Assembly: GCA_004557805.1 (NCBI GenBank)
Contig: SFFS01000022.1
Coordinates: 1-20,495, forward strand
Source of the DNA: Clostridiales bacterium
Lineage (GTDB): Bacteria > Bacillota > Clostridia > Christensenellales > Aristaeellaceae
Length of the DNA stretch: 20,495 nucleotides
Reading direction: 5' to 3'
Below the pieces are notes generated by a model. The model did no database searches, was not told the origin of the DNA, and saw only the letters and a list, made by a program, of their open reading frames with translations. Shown piece after piece: positions 1-6,606 of this stretch. The stretch's first letter is position 1. Every line of letters starts with the position of its first letter. A program made the translations under genes and the position numbers.

Positions 1-61
1 TCTGAGTGAAGTGCTCCCACAATCTGTAGACAGGTAGACCTTTTGCGGCAAGCTGTTCAAA
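1..61 (-). other. Open frame continuing past the VapE stop codon
   Basis: On the minus strand the frame of the VapE gene stays open after its TGA stop, reading FEQLAAKGLPVYRLWEHFTQ up to the window edge. It has a protein-like composition but no start codon or ribosome binding site of its own. It may be chance, the remains of a longer VapE C-terminus cut by a point mutation, or part of the next gene read in the same frame. The window is too short to decide. Confidence 0.25.
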
Positions 62-2503
62 TCATTTTCGCACGTAGCACCTCTGCGGCCCATAAGGCGG
101 ACGGCGCAGCAGTCCGTTCCTGTTCCCGCTGTACTTCTCCCAGCCGCCGATTTTCATCAGCATTCCGAAGATGTCGTAGGTGTCGGAGCGCTTGATCATG
201 GAAGGGTCTTTTCCAAAACACTCCGCCCAGATTTCCACGGCGCAGACGGTCGTGCGCTGGATGGTTCCCGTGCGATTGCCGCCTGTAAACTGATCTCCGC
301 GCAGGAAACCCCGGCGCTCTGCCAGATCCATCTTATCCCAGTCCTCCGGCAGCAGTGTGTTCAGGTATTCCGCGATCATGCCCTCGCGGACGTCGCTCTC
401 CAGTGCGGCCGTCTGCTCCATCTCCGCCTGTTTTTCTTCCTCAGGCGTCAGGAACAGCTTCTCGCCGTTCTTATACAGCTGCCAGGCTTCCGCCCACAGC
501 TGCGGAACAATGTTCTCCACTTCCCACGGGCGATGCGGCGAATTGGCCGTGCAGGTCACCGGCCAGAACCGGCGGTTGCCGGTCACGTCTCGCAGAAAAC
601 CATCGCCGTTGTTCGTGCTGCCAACGATAATGCACTGGCGGGGATGATCCTCCACGCTGTAGCCGTAGGAATGCCGGAATTTATCATCCTGTCGGGTGAT
701 GAACGCCTTGACGGTTTCCACGTCCATCTTTTTAAGCCCCGCCAGCTCGCCCAATTCCAGAATCCAGTAGCCCTGTAGTTTCTCCGGCGCGGCCTTATCC
801 TTCATGTCGCTGATGGTCAGGCTGTCGGAGAACCACTTGCCGCCCAGCTTGGCGAAGAAAGAGCTTTTGCCCATGCCCTGCGGCCCGTTCAGCACTACCA
901 CGCTGTCGAACTTGATCCCCGGCTCATAGATGCGCGCCACGGCGGCGACCATCATCTTTCTGGCGATGGCGCGGATATACAGCGTATCCGGGCTGCCCAG
1001 ATAATCGACGAACAGCGTGTCCACCCGGGGCACGCCGTCCCAGGCGGGAAGGGATTCGATGTAGTCCCGAACGGGGTGATAGCTGCGCTCGGCCGCAATC
1101 GCCAGCAGGTTGCTTTTCAGCTTGCTGGGAGTGTACAGATTGTAGACCCGTTCCAGATAGATCTGGATTGCGCCCAGGTCGGATTCGTTCCAGCCGGGCT
1201 TCAGCTGCGTCCAGGGAAGCGTGGTTTTGCCGTCCGCGTCCCTGCGGATGTCGATGCCGCTGCGATGGATATTGTAGGCGATGTCCTTCAGCGTGGGATC
1301 GTTGCGCAGAATGAGAGCGAGGTTGCCGAGGGTATCCTTCACGCGCCCCTGCTTGTCGATCTCCAAAGCGTCCTGCCAGTTTCCATCTGACGTATTGCCC
1401 GATGAAACGGAAGCGTTATTCTCGGCGTCCAGATCACCGAATTCTTCCATGGCCTGCGCACGGCGCTCCTCGGCCAGCTGGCGTTTCGTCGCTTCGTCAT
1501 GCGCGGCATACTCCTGCATCCGCCTGATGGAATTCTTTTCGTCGCCTACCGGAGAGCCGTCCGGCGCAGTACCACCCGGCGTGAACAAATGCCAGCGTAC
1601 CAGATCGAAGGCGTTGCACAGCTTGCCGCCTGCGGGATCTGTGGCGTGATGAGAAAAGGCGTACTTGTCGTCGTAAACCACCAGTCCGCCCGTGGTACTG
1701 CCGCCGATGAATGTGTAGCGATCTTCCTGCTCCGTAGGCATATAGCGGTCAGAGAGAATATGCGTCAGCACGTCGGTAATGGTATGCGCCCGGCAGAACG
1801 TGCCGATGATCCCGCGCTTTTCCATGGGGTCTTCCTGCTTGCCGGCAGTATGCCGGATGCGTTCTTCCACTGGCTGCGTCGTGGGCCAGAGCGAGGCGCC
1901 CCGCCAGTCGGCATAGGTTTTCAGCACTTCATCCGGATCAAGAAAAGGCGCATCCTCGCAATGAAAGAAGAACTCGCCGTCCTCGGGCGTGCTGGGCCAG
2001 TACATGAGCCGCGCCGGTTCGAAGGTGGTGGGATCAAAACGCGAAAGCCACAGATCGTCCGCCACGCGGCGGGAGACCGCGGCATACTCGTCCGGCGTAA
2101 CCGTGCGCGTCAGCGGGATAATGAGCCGCAGGCGCATCTTTTTCGGGGTATGACTGTGGGTAGAATAAAGCGCGTAGGCGTTGATAAACGTCATGTCCAG
2201 ATCGTCCATGAGGCCGGGATCGGCGCTGTCTGCGTCCAGGCACAGCATACAGCGGTTGACCACGCTGGCGTTATTGCGTTTCCCGTTTTTTAGATACCCG
2301 CCGACGAATCCGCCCACGTCCTTGATCGTATCGCGCTCGCCCTTGGGTAGCGCGGCATATTCAGCTACCGTCTCCCGGGTGCGCGTCGTAGTGGCGAGCT
2401 TGTCCAGAAACTCGCTCCAGAGCATTTCTTTGTTCTGCCATTGGGACGCTTTCCGGCTCCTGCCAATGGCGATCAGGAGCTTGCGGTCGTACTTCACCTG
2501 CAT
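62..2503 (-). CDS. VapE/VirE-family phage primase-helicase
   Basis: This 813-residue protein is a prophage replication protein of the virulence-associated E type, expected to prime and unwind phage DNA in the cytoplasm. The N-terminal part (about residues 25-200) looks like an archaeo-eukaryotic-type primase, with the acidic motif CLDADSAD at 88-95 and an arginine-rich strand near 121-130. The C-terminal ATPase has a Walker A motif GPQGMGKSS at 540-548, a Walker B-like WILELGELA at 580-588, a sensor-like GSTNNGDGFLRD near 628-639 and GNRRFWP at 642-648, all characteristic of VirE proteins. The length fits the family (roughly 750-800). The start is well supported by AAGGAGGA seven bases upstream (2511-2518). 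It is the last complete gene of the leftward operon. The family name reflects an old association with virulence, not a known virulence function. Confidence 0.93.
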   Translation of the reverse strand: MQVKYDRKLLIAIGRSRKASQWQNKEMLWSEFLDKLATTTRTRETVAEYAALPKGERDTIKDVGGFVGGYLKNGKRNNASVVNRCMLCLDADSADPGLMDDLDMTFINAYALYSTHSHTPKKMRLRLIIPLTRTVTPDEYAAVSRRVADDLWLSRFDPTTFEPARLMYWPSTPEDGEFFFHCEDAPFLDPDEVLKTYADWRGASLWPTTQPVEERIRHTAGKQEDPMEKRGIIGTFCRAHTITDVLTHILSDRYMPTEQEDRYTFIGGSTTGGLVVYDDKYAFSHHATDPAGGKLCNAFDLVRWHLFTPGGTAPDGSPVGDEKNSIRRMQEYAAHDEATKRQLAEERRAQAMEEFGDLDAENNASVSSGNTSDGNWQDALEIDKQGRVKDTLGNLALILRNDPTLKDIAYNIHRSGIDIRRDADGKTTLPWTQLKPGWNESDLGAIQIYLERVYNLYTPSKLKSNLLAIAAERSYHPVRDYIESLPAWDGVPRVDTLFVDYLGSPDTLYIRAIARKMMVAAVARIYEPGIKFDSVVVLNGPQGMGKSSFFAKLGGKWFSDSLTISDMKDKAAPEKLQGYWILELGELAGLKKMDVETVKAFITRQDDKFRHSYGYSVEDHPRQCIIVGSTNNGDGFLRDVTGNRRFWPVTCTANSPHRPWEVENIVPQLWAEAWQLYKNGEKLFLTPEEEKQAEMEQTAALESDVREGMIAEYLNTLLPEDWDKMDLAERRGFLRGDQFTGGNRTGTIQRTTVCAVEIWAECFGKDPSMIKRSDTYDIFGMLMKIGGWEKYSGNRNGLLRRPPYGPQRCYVRK

Positions 2504-2543
2504 TCTGAATCCTCCTTGATGTGTCAGGGTGTATGGGGTACAG

Positions 2544-2572
2544 AAAAAGCAGCCGTTCTGCTTCGGCTGCTT
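2544..2572 (-). terminator. Intrinsic terminator or attenuator inside the operon
   Basis: On the minus strand there is a perfect 9-bp stem (AAGCAGCCG at 2564-2572, pairing with CGGCTGCTT at 2547-2555) with an 8-base loop, followed by a run of five U. It lies between the DUF4314 gene and vapE. The short U-run suggests partial termination, which would set vapE below the upstream genes or require antitermination. Confidence 0.6.
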
Positions 2573-2587
2573 ATGTCCAAATGTGGT

Positions 2588-2806
2588 TTAGAGCTTCTTC
2601 ACCTGATCGATTCCATACAGCACGTTGAGTGAACTGCCAGTCTGCCATTCGACCAGCAAACTGGCCGTGTCGTCCACACCGATTACTTTGCCGGTGGTTC
2701 CAGGCGGCGGTGCCTGCGGATCGTCCATCCAAACGAGTCTCACGATGGTTCCGGGTGGATACTCCCGCCGCACCTGCTCAACTTCCTCTTTCGTTGGCCA
2801 TTTCAT
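2588..2806 (-). CDS. DUF4314 family phage protein
   Basis: The 72-residue product MKWPTKEEVEQVRREYPPGT... matches the pattern I know for DUF4314. It has a charged N-terminal helix with the EYPPGT turn, then VRLVWMDDP, a GTTGKVIGVDD turn, and VEWQTGSSLNVLYGIDQ, ending in two lysines. These small proteins look like a single SH3-like beta barrel and are common in Clostridia phage replication modules. Their function is unknown. I chose the ATG at 2804-2806 because AGGAGG lies nine bases upstream; an earlier in-frame start at 2866 would overlap the previous gene and lacks family support. It lies 25 bases after the upstream gene and is followed by a hairpin terminator. Confidence 0.85.
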   Translation of the reverse strand: MKWPTKEEVEQVRREYPPGTIVRLVWMDDPQAPPPGTTGKVIGVDDTASLLVEWQTGSSLNVLYGIDQVKKL

Positions 2807-2831
2807 AGGCTCTTTCCTCCTGATGATCGTT

Positions 2832-3104
2832 TTATTGGCAGGTCTGGTGCATGACGCGAGCCGCACCCAGCAGAGCTTCGCCGGAGGTAAAGTAGTGGCA
2901 GAAATTCAGGTATTCGCCTGACGCCCAGCGAAGATCTCCGTCCTCCAGCCAGGGATGCTCGGCAACGACGTACTTAACCGCCGCGCCGCTTTCGTCATAC
3001 TCCAAAAGCAGCAGCTTCTCTTCACCCGCTGCAACGGCGAAATACCGTACCCCGGCGTTGAAAAATTCCCGGCCCACCAGCCGGCTCAGTTCCTCATAGC
3101 TCAT
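2832..3104 (-). CDS. Hypothetical phage protein, 90 residues
   Basis: I do not recognise this family. The product begins MSYEELSRLVGREFFNAGVRYFAVAAGEEKLL in two blocks: a short helix followed by beta-rich sequence (YFAVAAGEEKLLLLEYDE, AAVKYVVAEHPW), then a C-terminal part with two cysteines, one of them in NFCHYF. There is no signal peptide or membrane segment, so it is probably cytoplasmic. The start is supported by GGAGGG about nine bases upstream. It overlaps the end of the 37-residue gene upstream by 11 bases, which implies translational coupling. Its place between the polymerase remnant and DUF4314 suggests an accessory role in phage replication, but that is only inference from position. 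Confidence 0.75.
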   Translation of the reverse strand: MSYEELSRLVGREFFNAGVRYFAVAAGEEKLLLLEYDESGAAVKYVVAEHPWLEDGDLRWASGEYLNFCHYFTSGEALLGAARVMHQTCQ

Positions 3105-3207
3105 TTTCGATTCCCTCCGTGTTTTTTTGCAGCCATATGGAGCGCTGCCATTCTTTGGCTCGTCTCTGCTTGCCTGCCAGTGATTTCATACGGCGCCGCG
3201 GCGGCAT
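3094..3207 (-). CDS. Small basic phage protein, 37 residues
   Basis: This short frame reads MPPRRRMKSLAGKQRRAKEW and ends IWLQKNTEGIENEL. It is supported by one of the best ribosome binding sites in the window (AAGGAGGAGGA at 3215-3225, seven bases from the ATG). It overlaps the start of the next gene by 11 bases, as expected for a coupled operon. The N-terminal half is strongly basic and probably helical, and the C-terminus is acidic, so nucleic-acid or protein binding is plausible. I cannot name a family. A longer frame on the same strand (3101-3322) has no ribosome binding site and a poor composition, so I take this one as the real gene. Confidence 0.6.
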   Translation of the reverse strand: MPPRRRMKSLAGKQRRAKEWQRSIWLQKNTEGIENEL

Positions 3208-3355
3208 AGTGGCGTCCTCCTCCTTCATCCGATTGCTGAGCACCGGTTGTCATGCCGGGGATGATGAGGAAGCATGGCCTGCTCCTCCGGGACATATTCG
3301 CTCTTTGCGGCGAAAACAGCAAGCAGGATGGATGGACAAAACCGGGACGAAAGCC

Positions 3356-4073
3356 TTACGTTTTTCGGTAGAAGGCCAGATGGTCCTCTCCATCTGCCCG
3401 CAGCGGCAGATCTTCCACCCAGTCCGGCGCAATCGCCATGAGCCTGCAGGCTTCCTCCAGAGAGCCCTGACCGATGGGCATTTCAATGACCGCCTCGTCG
3501 TGGACGTGCATACAGACGCAGTATCCCGCAGCCTCCAGACGGAGCATACTGCTTATATACCGCCCACTTTTCAGGCGCGTCGGCAGGCAGGTTTCGCGTT
3601 CTGCCGCCATTGGTTTTGGTGGATTTACAGGGGACGGAGAAGTAGCGGATGAGGTCTTTGCCTTCCTCCATCTTCTTCTCCGTTGTGCCCAGGGCGACGG
3701 CGGCGTCCGCCAATCTTCCCGGCAGCGTCAGGTACGCCGCCATGACCATGGTGCAGCGCCACTGATGCGGATCCAGCCAGTGCCCCAGATAGCGCGACAA
3801 GCATACGCGCTCGAACTGAGCGTTGTAGGCCACTTTGATAATATTGGGATCTTCCAGTGCAGAAATTACTTCTTTTGGAAGCGTTTCACCGCTGGCAAAA
3901 CCGTTCTGGGCAGCCTTGTTGAACGGCTCGTTCAGGATGGACTCTTCGCTCTCGCTGGCAGCCTTTCGCCTGACAAGCTGCTCGGCGCAGTCGTCCACGA
4001 TGGCCTGCATACTGTCCGCCATGGCGCGGGCATGGGTGGCAATGTCCTGAAGCATCTGAATGTGAATGGTCAT
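3356..4073 (-). pseudogene. Phage family A DNA polymerase remnant (internal deletion and frameshift)
   Basis: The intact gene would be a phage DNA polymerase I-like replicase of roughly 600-700 residues; here about 230 codons remain in two frames. From the ATG at 4073 (AAGGAG seven bases upstream), residues 1-57 do not look like polymerase. Residues 60-176 match the 3'-5' exonuclease region, including YNAQFERVCLSRYLG, EGKDLIRYF and NGGRTRN. At about 3541-3555 the sequence jumps to the C-terminus in another frame: MLRLEAAGY, the catalytic motif C HVHDEAV, and the LPLRADG...FYRKT tail ending at 3356. Exonuclease motif I (DxE), the motif III region and polymerase motifs A and B are missing. The frame from 4073 ends at 3483 after unrelated residues. 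It cannot be an active polymerase, although a short exonuclease-like fragment could still be made. Confidence 0.85.
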
Positions 4074-4105
4074 GTTTAAACTCCTTTCCGATAGTTGACG
4101 GGGAA

Positions 4106-5317
4106 TTATCGTTCCTGCCGGTCGCTCTGCTTCAGCGCCGCGGACAGGAGTTCGTACTTGCGATTGATTTCTTCCCAGGAGAGTTCAAGCTCCGTGCGCC
4201 CGAAATGTCCATAACGGGCCAGTCGAGAATAGATGGGTCTGTTCAGCTTCAGGTCACGGATGATTCCTGCGGGTGTGAGGTCAAAGACCGCTTTTACCGC
4301 CGCCTCGATTCGGCTGTCGGGGATCACTCCGGTACCAAAAGTATCCACCGTAACGCTGACGGGTTCGCTCTTTCCGATGGCGAAGGCGACCTGCACCTCG
4401 CAGTGCTTCGCCATGCCCGCCGATACGATGTTCTTCGCAACCCAGCGGGCGGCATACGCACCGGAGCGGTCTACCTTCGTCGAATCCTTTCCGGACAGCG
4501 CGCCGCCGCCAATGTGCGCCGCAGGGCCGTACTGATCCACCGCCAGCTTGCGCCCGGTCAGACCGGTATCCGCAACGGGGCCGCCCAACACAAACTTTCC
4601 GGAAGGATTGATGAGAATGCTGGTATCTTCCTTCAGCAATTCCCTGGGCAGCACCTTGCCCAGCACTTCCTTGCCGATGAATCGGCGGATGCTCTTATGG
4701 TCGATCTCCGCGTCATGCTGCAGAGAAACAACTACGGCGGTCACGGCGACGGGCACGCCGTTTTCATAGGCGACAGTAACCTGAGCCTTACCGTCCGCGC
4801 CCAGCCACGGGGTAGTGGGCTTCAGCTCGTCCAGCCGTTTACAGATGCGGTGCGCCAGCACCACGGGCAGGGGCATGTATTCTGCCGTCTCGCTGGCAGC
4901 GTACCCCACCATAATACCCTGATCGCCCGCGCCGAGCGCTTTGCCTGCATCGCCTGCGTCTCCCGTATCCGGCCCGGTTTTGCTTACGGCAGCGGAGATA
5001 TCCGGGGACTGTTCGTGGAGGCAGACTTCCAGCTCCAGCAACCCGTGCGGATCTCCGCAGAGATCGCTCATGGTATAGCCGATGCGGTTGATCACGCCTG
5101 CCACGATCTTGTCGTAGGAAACCTTTGCCTTGGAAGTGATCTCGCCGCCAACGACGATCTTGCCCGCCGTGGCGAAGACCTCCACGGCGACGCGGGCGTT
5201 GGGATCCAGCCTGAGATGCGCGTCCAGAATGGCGTCCGCCACCTGATCGCAGAACTTGTCGGGATGACCGGCACGGACGGATTCCGCCGTGACCAGTCGG
5301 GTGGTTTTCTCGTTCAT
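4106..5317 (-). CDS. metK: S-adenosylmethionine synthetase, phage-borne
   Basis: This 403-residue enzyme makes S-adenosylmethionine from ATP and methionine in the cytoplasm. The family signatures are all present: GHPDKFCDQVADAILD near the N-terminus (ATP and metal binding), GAGDQGIMVGYA in the middle, KFVLGGPVADTGLTGRK, and the P-loop-like GGGALSGKDSTKVDRS. The length is close to the usual 380-400. Small departures from cellular MetK are visible, for example DQYGP where bacterial enzymes usually have DTYGG. The start has AAGGAGGAG nine bases upstream. It sits between two unknown phage genes and the polymerase remnant, so it is a prophage copy and not the host housekeeping gene. In phages it probably boosts SAM for DNA methylation that protects the genome from restriction; no methyltransferase lies in this window. 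Confidence 0.95.
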   Translation of the reverse strand: MNEKTTRLVTAESVRAGHPDKFCDQVADAILDAHLRLDPNARVAVEVFATAGKIVVGGEITSKAKVSYDKIVAGVINRIGYTMSDLCGDPHGLLELEVCLHEQSPDISAAVSKTGPDTGDAGDAGKALGAGDQGIMVGYAASETAEYMPLPVVLAHRICKRLDELKPTTPWLGADGKAQVTVAYENGVPVAVTAVVVSLQHDAEIDHKSIRRFIGKEVLGKVLPRELLKEDTSILINPSGKFVLGGPVADTGLTGRKLAVDQYGPAAHIGGGALSGKDSTKVDRSGAYAARWVAKNIVSAGMAKHCEVQVAFAIGKSEPVSVTVDTFGTGVIPDSRIEAAVKAVFDLTPAGIIRDLKLNRPIYSRLARYGHFGRTELELSWEEINRKYELLSAALKQSDRQER

Positions 5318-5404
5318 GAGGATGCTCCTCCTTTTTTCAGTCGTTGGGGCTACTGGTCGTCACTGCCTGCCCGGTCATCTGAGCTGTTCGGTCGTTAGAG
5401 CCGA

Positions 5405-5710
5405 TTAGTCGTAATGGATCACCTGCGTCCGGGGACGGCGCTTCCTGGCAGCCTTCGGCTTGTCGACAGGATCCGGTTTGTCCGCCGCCTTCAGTTTGTC
5501 CGTATCCTTCGGCTGTTTCTGCTGCTTTTTGGAATCCTTCATGACGTTGCGAAGAGCGAAAAAGGCCGTAGGGTCGGAGTAGCCTTCGGAATTGCGGTAA
5601 CGCAGCGGCTCGTCGCCGGCGTCCAGGATGGGGCACTGAGCACGCCGTTCTTCATCGTACTGCAGGGTACAGCTGGCGCCTTTGGCGCAGCACTCACAGG
5701 CGGTTTTCAT
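5405..5710 (-). CDS. Hypothetical phage protein with N-terminal cysteine cluster
   Basis: I do not recognise this 101-residue protein. Its first 30 residues hold five cysteines (MKTACECCAKGASC, then QCPILDA), spaced so that a small zinc-binding site is possible. The second half is very rich in lysine, proline and alanine (KDSKKQQKQPKDTDKLKAAD, then KPKAARKRRPR) and is likely disordered and nucleic-acid binding. The ATG overlaps the TGA of the upstream gene as ATGA (5707-5710), a classic sign of translational coupling. An early-operon DNA- or RNA-binding accessory protein is a reasonable guess and nothing more. Confidence 0.7.
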   Translation of the reverse strand: MKTACECCAKGASCTLQYDEERRAQCPILDAGDEPLRYRNSEGYSDPTAFFALRNVMKDSKKQQKQPKDTDKLKAADKPDPVDKPKAARKRRPRTQVIHYD

Positions 5711-6162
5711 ACGCTCACCGCCGTCCTTAACGCCGGTGCCATCCTTTCCGTCAGCTGCCGCCAGCCGCTCAGAACGTGCGCCAGGATAAATTCGGCGCCG
5801 CGCCGGATTTTCTGCCAGAAGAAAACCGGTTCATAGGCGACGGCTTCTTCTGCGGCGAAGACGTCCGTGACGTACCACACGCCCCGCGTCCTGCGCAAAA
5901 GTACATACATGCCGTGATCGTAGCGAACCTCCTGACAGCCTTCGTCTAATTCAACGCCTGCGGCTTCGTGCGCCGTCAGGTAAGCCGCCAGTTCATACCG
6001 AAGGACGAATCCCCGGATGAACCGTGCGCCCAGACGGCGGTTGAGTTTCGCAAACTGCCGCCAGCCGCTGCGGGTGAAGTCCACCTTCGCCGGCCTGACC
6101 TTGCAGAAAACCTGTTCCCTGCTTTCGTTGCTTGTAAATATAAAGACGACCTCCCTTTCCAT
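5707..6162 (-). CDS. Hypothetical protein, first gene of the phage operon
   Basis: The product (about 151 residues from this start) is unknown to me. It begins MEREVVFIFTSNESREQVFC. It has basic, aromatic-rich segments (FTRSGWRQFAKLNRRLGARF, RYDHGMYVLLRRTRGVWYVTDVF) and a C-terminal helix, with no signal peptide. The frame stays open to 6336, but the upstream extension is arginine- and proline-rich and looks non-coding. The ATG at 6162 has no clear ribosome binding site; a GGGAGG just inside the frame (about 6151-6156) hints that translation might begin a little downstream at a non-ATG codon. It is coupled to the next gene by an ATGA overlap. The operon promoter lies about 280 bases upstream. 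Confidence 0.6.
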   Translation of the reverse strand: MEREVVFIFTSNESREQVFCKVRPAKVDFTRSGWRQFAKLNRRLGARFIRGFVLRYELAAYLTAHEAAGVELDEGCQEVRYDHGMYVLLRRTRGVWYVTDVFAAEEAVAYEPVFFWQKIRRGAEFILAHVLSGWRQLTERMAPALRTAVSV

Positions 6163-6364
6163 CTCGAAACGGCAACGAACTGCGCAGACCGACTGGACAG
6201 CCGGCGGGCAGACCTGCGGCATGGGGCGGGGAGAAGGATTCCTTCTCTTGAGCAAAATCCTTGCCTCTCTGCCGGCCGCAGCCTCCATCGCGTGCTGCCG
6301 TGTTCCTGATTTCGTGGGTGGCCACCTCACGAGCATTATGATAACGGCTTCAAACTCATAAGAA

Positions 6365-6383
6365 CATATCAGAAACTGACATG
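6365..6383. promoter_or_regulatory. Operator-like palindrome O3
   Basis: The sequence CATATCAG-AAA-CTGACATG is a near-perfect inverted repeat (7 of 8 positions pair). Its core is the reverse complement of the site at 6516-6534. It lies downstream of the promoter of the leftward operon, inside the transcribed leader. Confidence 0.6.
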
Positions 6384-6438
6384 CTATTTTGAATTAAAAC
6401 TTGCATTTTGCTTTTTTATTTCTGCATCAAAATGGCGA

Positions 6439-6467
6439 ATTATATGAAAACACAGTCAGTTTATGAA
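6439..6467 (-). promoter_or_regulatory. Promoter of the leftward phage operon
   Basis: Read on the minus strand there is a perfect -10 box TATAAT (6444-6439) and, 17 bases upstream, TTCATA (6467-6462), which matches the -35 consensus at four of six positions. The region is AT-rich, unlike the genes around it. It faces the phage replication operon. A repressor-like site overlaps its -35 box. Confidence 0.6.
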
Positions 6468-6470
6468 TAT
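6452..6470. promoter_or_regulatory. Operator-like half-palindrome O2 on the -35 box
   Basis: GTCAGTTTATGA (6455-6466) matches the core of O1 (GTCAGTTTCTGA) at 11 of 12 positions, but the outer part of the second arm is lost. It covers the -35 hexamer of the leftward promoter, so a protein bound here should block transcription. It is probably the weakest of the three sites. Confidence 0.5.
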
Positions 6471-6515
6471 TTGTATCCGCAATCTTGCATCTTTGGCGCA
6501 AAAGCGGCTGGTTTT

Positions 6516-6534
6516 CGTGTCAGTTTCTGACACG
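6516..6534. promoter_or_regulatory. Operator-like perfect palindrome O1
   Basis: CGTGTCAG-TTT-CTGACACG is a perfect inverted repeat with 8-bp arms and a 3-base centre, a typical size for a dimeric phage repressor site. It lies upstream of the leftward promoter and just past the terminator of the peptidase gene. Hairpin use as a terminator is unlikely because no U-run follows an adequate stem on either strand. Confidence 0.65.
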
Positions 6535-6551
6535 TTTTTCAGAAATTTTTC

Positions 6552-6586
6552 AAAAAAAAACGGCATACCCCGCAGGATATGCCGTT
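6552..6586 (-). terminator. Intrinsic terminator of the ImmA/IrrE-type gene
   Basis: On the minus strand a perfect 9-bp stem (AACGGCATA at 6586-6578, pairing with TATGCCGTT at 6567-6559) with a 10-base loop is followed by a run of nine U. It begins 20 bases after the stop codon of the peptidase gene and separates that gene from the phage operon promoter. Confidence 0.9.
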
Positions 6587-6606
6587 CCGGAAGAAACCCG
6601 CCTCCG

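Noticed and set aside
3101..3322. 73-codon minus-strand frame upstream of the 90-residue protein
   Set aside because: No ribosome binding site at any of its ATG codons, and the overlapping 37-residue frame has a much better one.
4205..5398. Open frame of 397 codons on the plus strand opposite metK
   Set aside because: The minus strand encodes an intact MetK with all signatures.
6163..6336. Upstream extension of the first phage gene to an ATG at 6336
   Set aside because: The extra 58 residues are arginine-, proline- and cysteine-rich without protein character, and no ribosome binding site precedes 6336.
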